From positions 1 through 64,000 of the forward strand of contig NZ_LZSU01000023.1 in assembly GCF_001665575.1 (NCBI RefSeq): 64,000 nucleotides of DNA, in the 5' to 3' direction. Origin of the DNA: Mycobacterium sp. 852013-51886_SCH5428379. GTDB taxonomy: Bacteria > Actinomycetota > Actinomycetes > Mycobacteriales > Mycobacteriaceae. A program made the position numbers and the translations under genes. Position 1 is the first letter of the stretch. The number at the start of each line of letters is the position of its first letter. The notes under the pieces are model-generated. The model did no database searches and was not told the DNA's origin. It was given only the letters and a program-made list of their open reading frames with translations. Below are positions 63,784-64,000 of the stretch, piece by piece.

Positions 63784-64000
63784 GCGCGTCGCACACCGCG
63801 TCGACCGCGGCGTCGATGTCGGCCCGTCCCACCGTCAGCGCGGGCCGGAACCGTACCGAGTCCACGCCACTGGCGAGCATGATGACGCGTCGCTGCCACA
63901 GTTCGCGGATCAGCGCGTCGCGCTCGGCGGACGACGGCAGGCTGAACGCGCACATCAAGCCACGGCCGCGTACGTCGAGGACCAGACCCGGGAAATCGCT
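63752..64000 (-). CDS. lat: L-lysine 6-aminotransferase, C-terminal part
   Basis: The last 82 codons of a class III aminotransferase, cut by the window edge. The sequence LVLDVRGRGLMCAFSLP and ELWQRRVIMLASGVDSVRFRPALTV matches the C-terminus of lysine epsilon-aminotransferase (Rv3290c), a stationary-phase and persistence-induced enzyme in M. tuberculosis. The rest of the gene lies beyond 64000. The order rsbW/usfY/Rv3289c/lat is as expected apart from the inserted blocks. Confidence 0.85.
   Translation of the reverse strand, partial: SDFPGLVLDVRGRGLMCAFSLPSSAERDALIRELWQRRVIMLASGVDSVRFRPALTVGRADIDAAVDAVCDALTAVRRSSAF

Overview
The window is high-GC actinobacterial chromosome. I read it as a rapidly growing Mycobacterium (Mycolicibacterium-like). 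The evidence is gene order and near-identical protein families: sahH, the alkB-rubredoxin-TetR block, manA/manB/whiB2/fbiA/fbiB, wbbL, lcp1, fadE25-purE-purK, accD5-accE5, accA3, sigF-rsbW, usfY and lat follow the order of M. tuberculosis Rv3248c to Rv3290c as I remember it. Starts are often GTG, and consecutive genes commonly overlap by GTGA, ATGA or TGATG.

Region by region: 0.2-4.7 kb holds a DUF899 protein, S-adenosylhomocysteinase and an alkane hydroxylase operon with a probable leaderless promoter. 4.8-11.9 kb has an amino-acid permease, a FAD protein and the mannose-phosphate genes manA, a SIS-domain protein and manB. 12-24 kb is core mycobacterial: WhiB2, coenzyme F420 synthesis (fbiA, fbiB), GDP-mannose synthesis, the arabinogalactan linker rhamnosyltransferase WbbL, an LCP ligase, BirA, FadE25, PurE and PurK. 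24.3-31.5 kb holds the essential acyl-CoA carboxylase genes accD5, accE5 and accA3, with Maf, SseA and a SufE-like protein between them.

Between accA3 and sigF, which are neighbours in M. tuberculosis, sits about 12 kb of accessory DNA. It contains a phosphonate uptake and catabolism cluster (phnDCE, a PhnX-like HAD enzyme, a FAD amine oxidoreductase, a PhnZ-like HD oxygenase, an alcohol dehydrogenase and a GntR regulator) with three copies of a PhnF-type operator. It also contains urate degradation genes (uox, uraH, uraD) with a MobA-like nucleotidyltransferase.

Between rsbW and usfY there is a second insertion of about 13 kb. It carries a type IB topoisomerase and an ADP-heptose/carbamoyl glycan locus: gmhA, hldE, a glycosyltransferase fused to a GmhB-type phosphatase, two GT9 heptosyltransferase-like proteins, a carbamoyltransferase and three further glycosyltransferases. 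Several genes here have SigF-like promoters (GTTT-N15/16-GGGTA type), some almost leaderless, which suggests the locus belongs to the general-stress regulon of the neighbouring sigF. The right end has a CsbD-like stress protein, UsfY-like and other membrane proteins, a xanthine dehydrogenase in two polypeptides, a membrane-anchored Mrr-type nuclease, and the C-terminal end of lysine aminotransferase lat cut by the window edge.

Functionally, much of the window serves the cell envelope (mannose, rhamnose, LCP, acyl-CoA carboxylase, heptose glycan) and nutrient scavenging (alkanes, phosphonates, purines). No tRNA, rRNA, CRISPR array, insertion sequence or prophage gene was recognised. All functions are assigned by reading motifs and remembered families; no database search was run.
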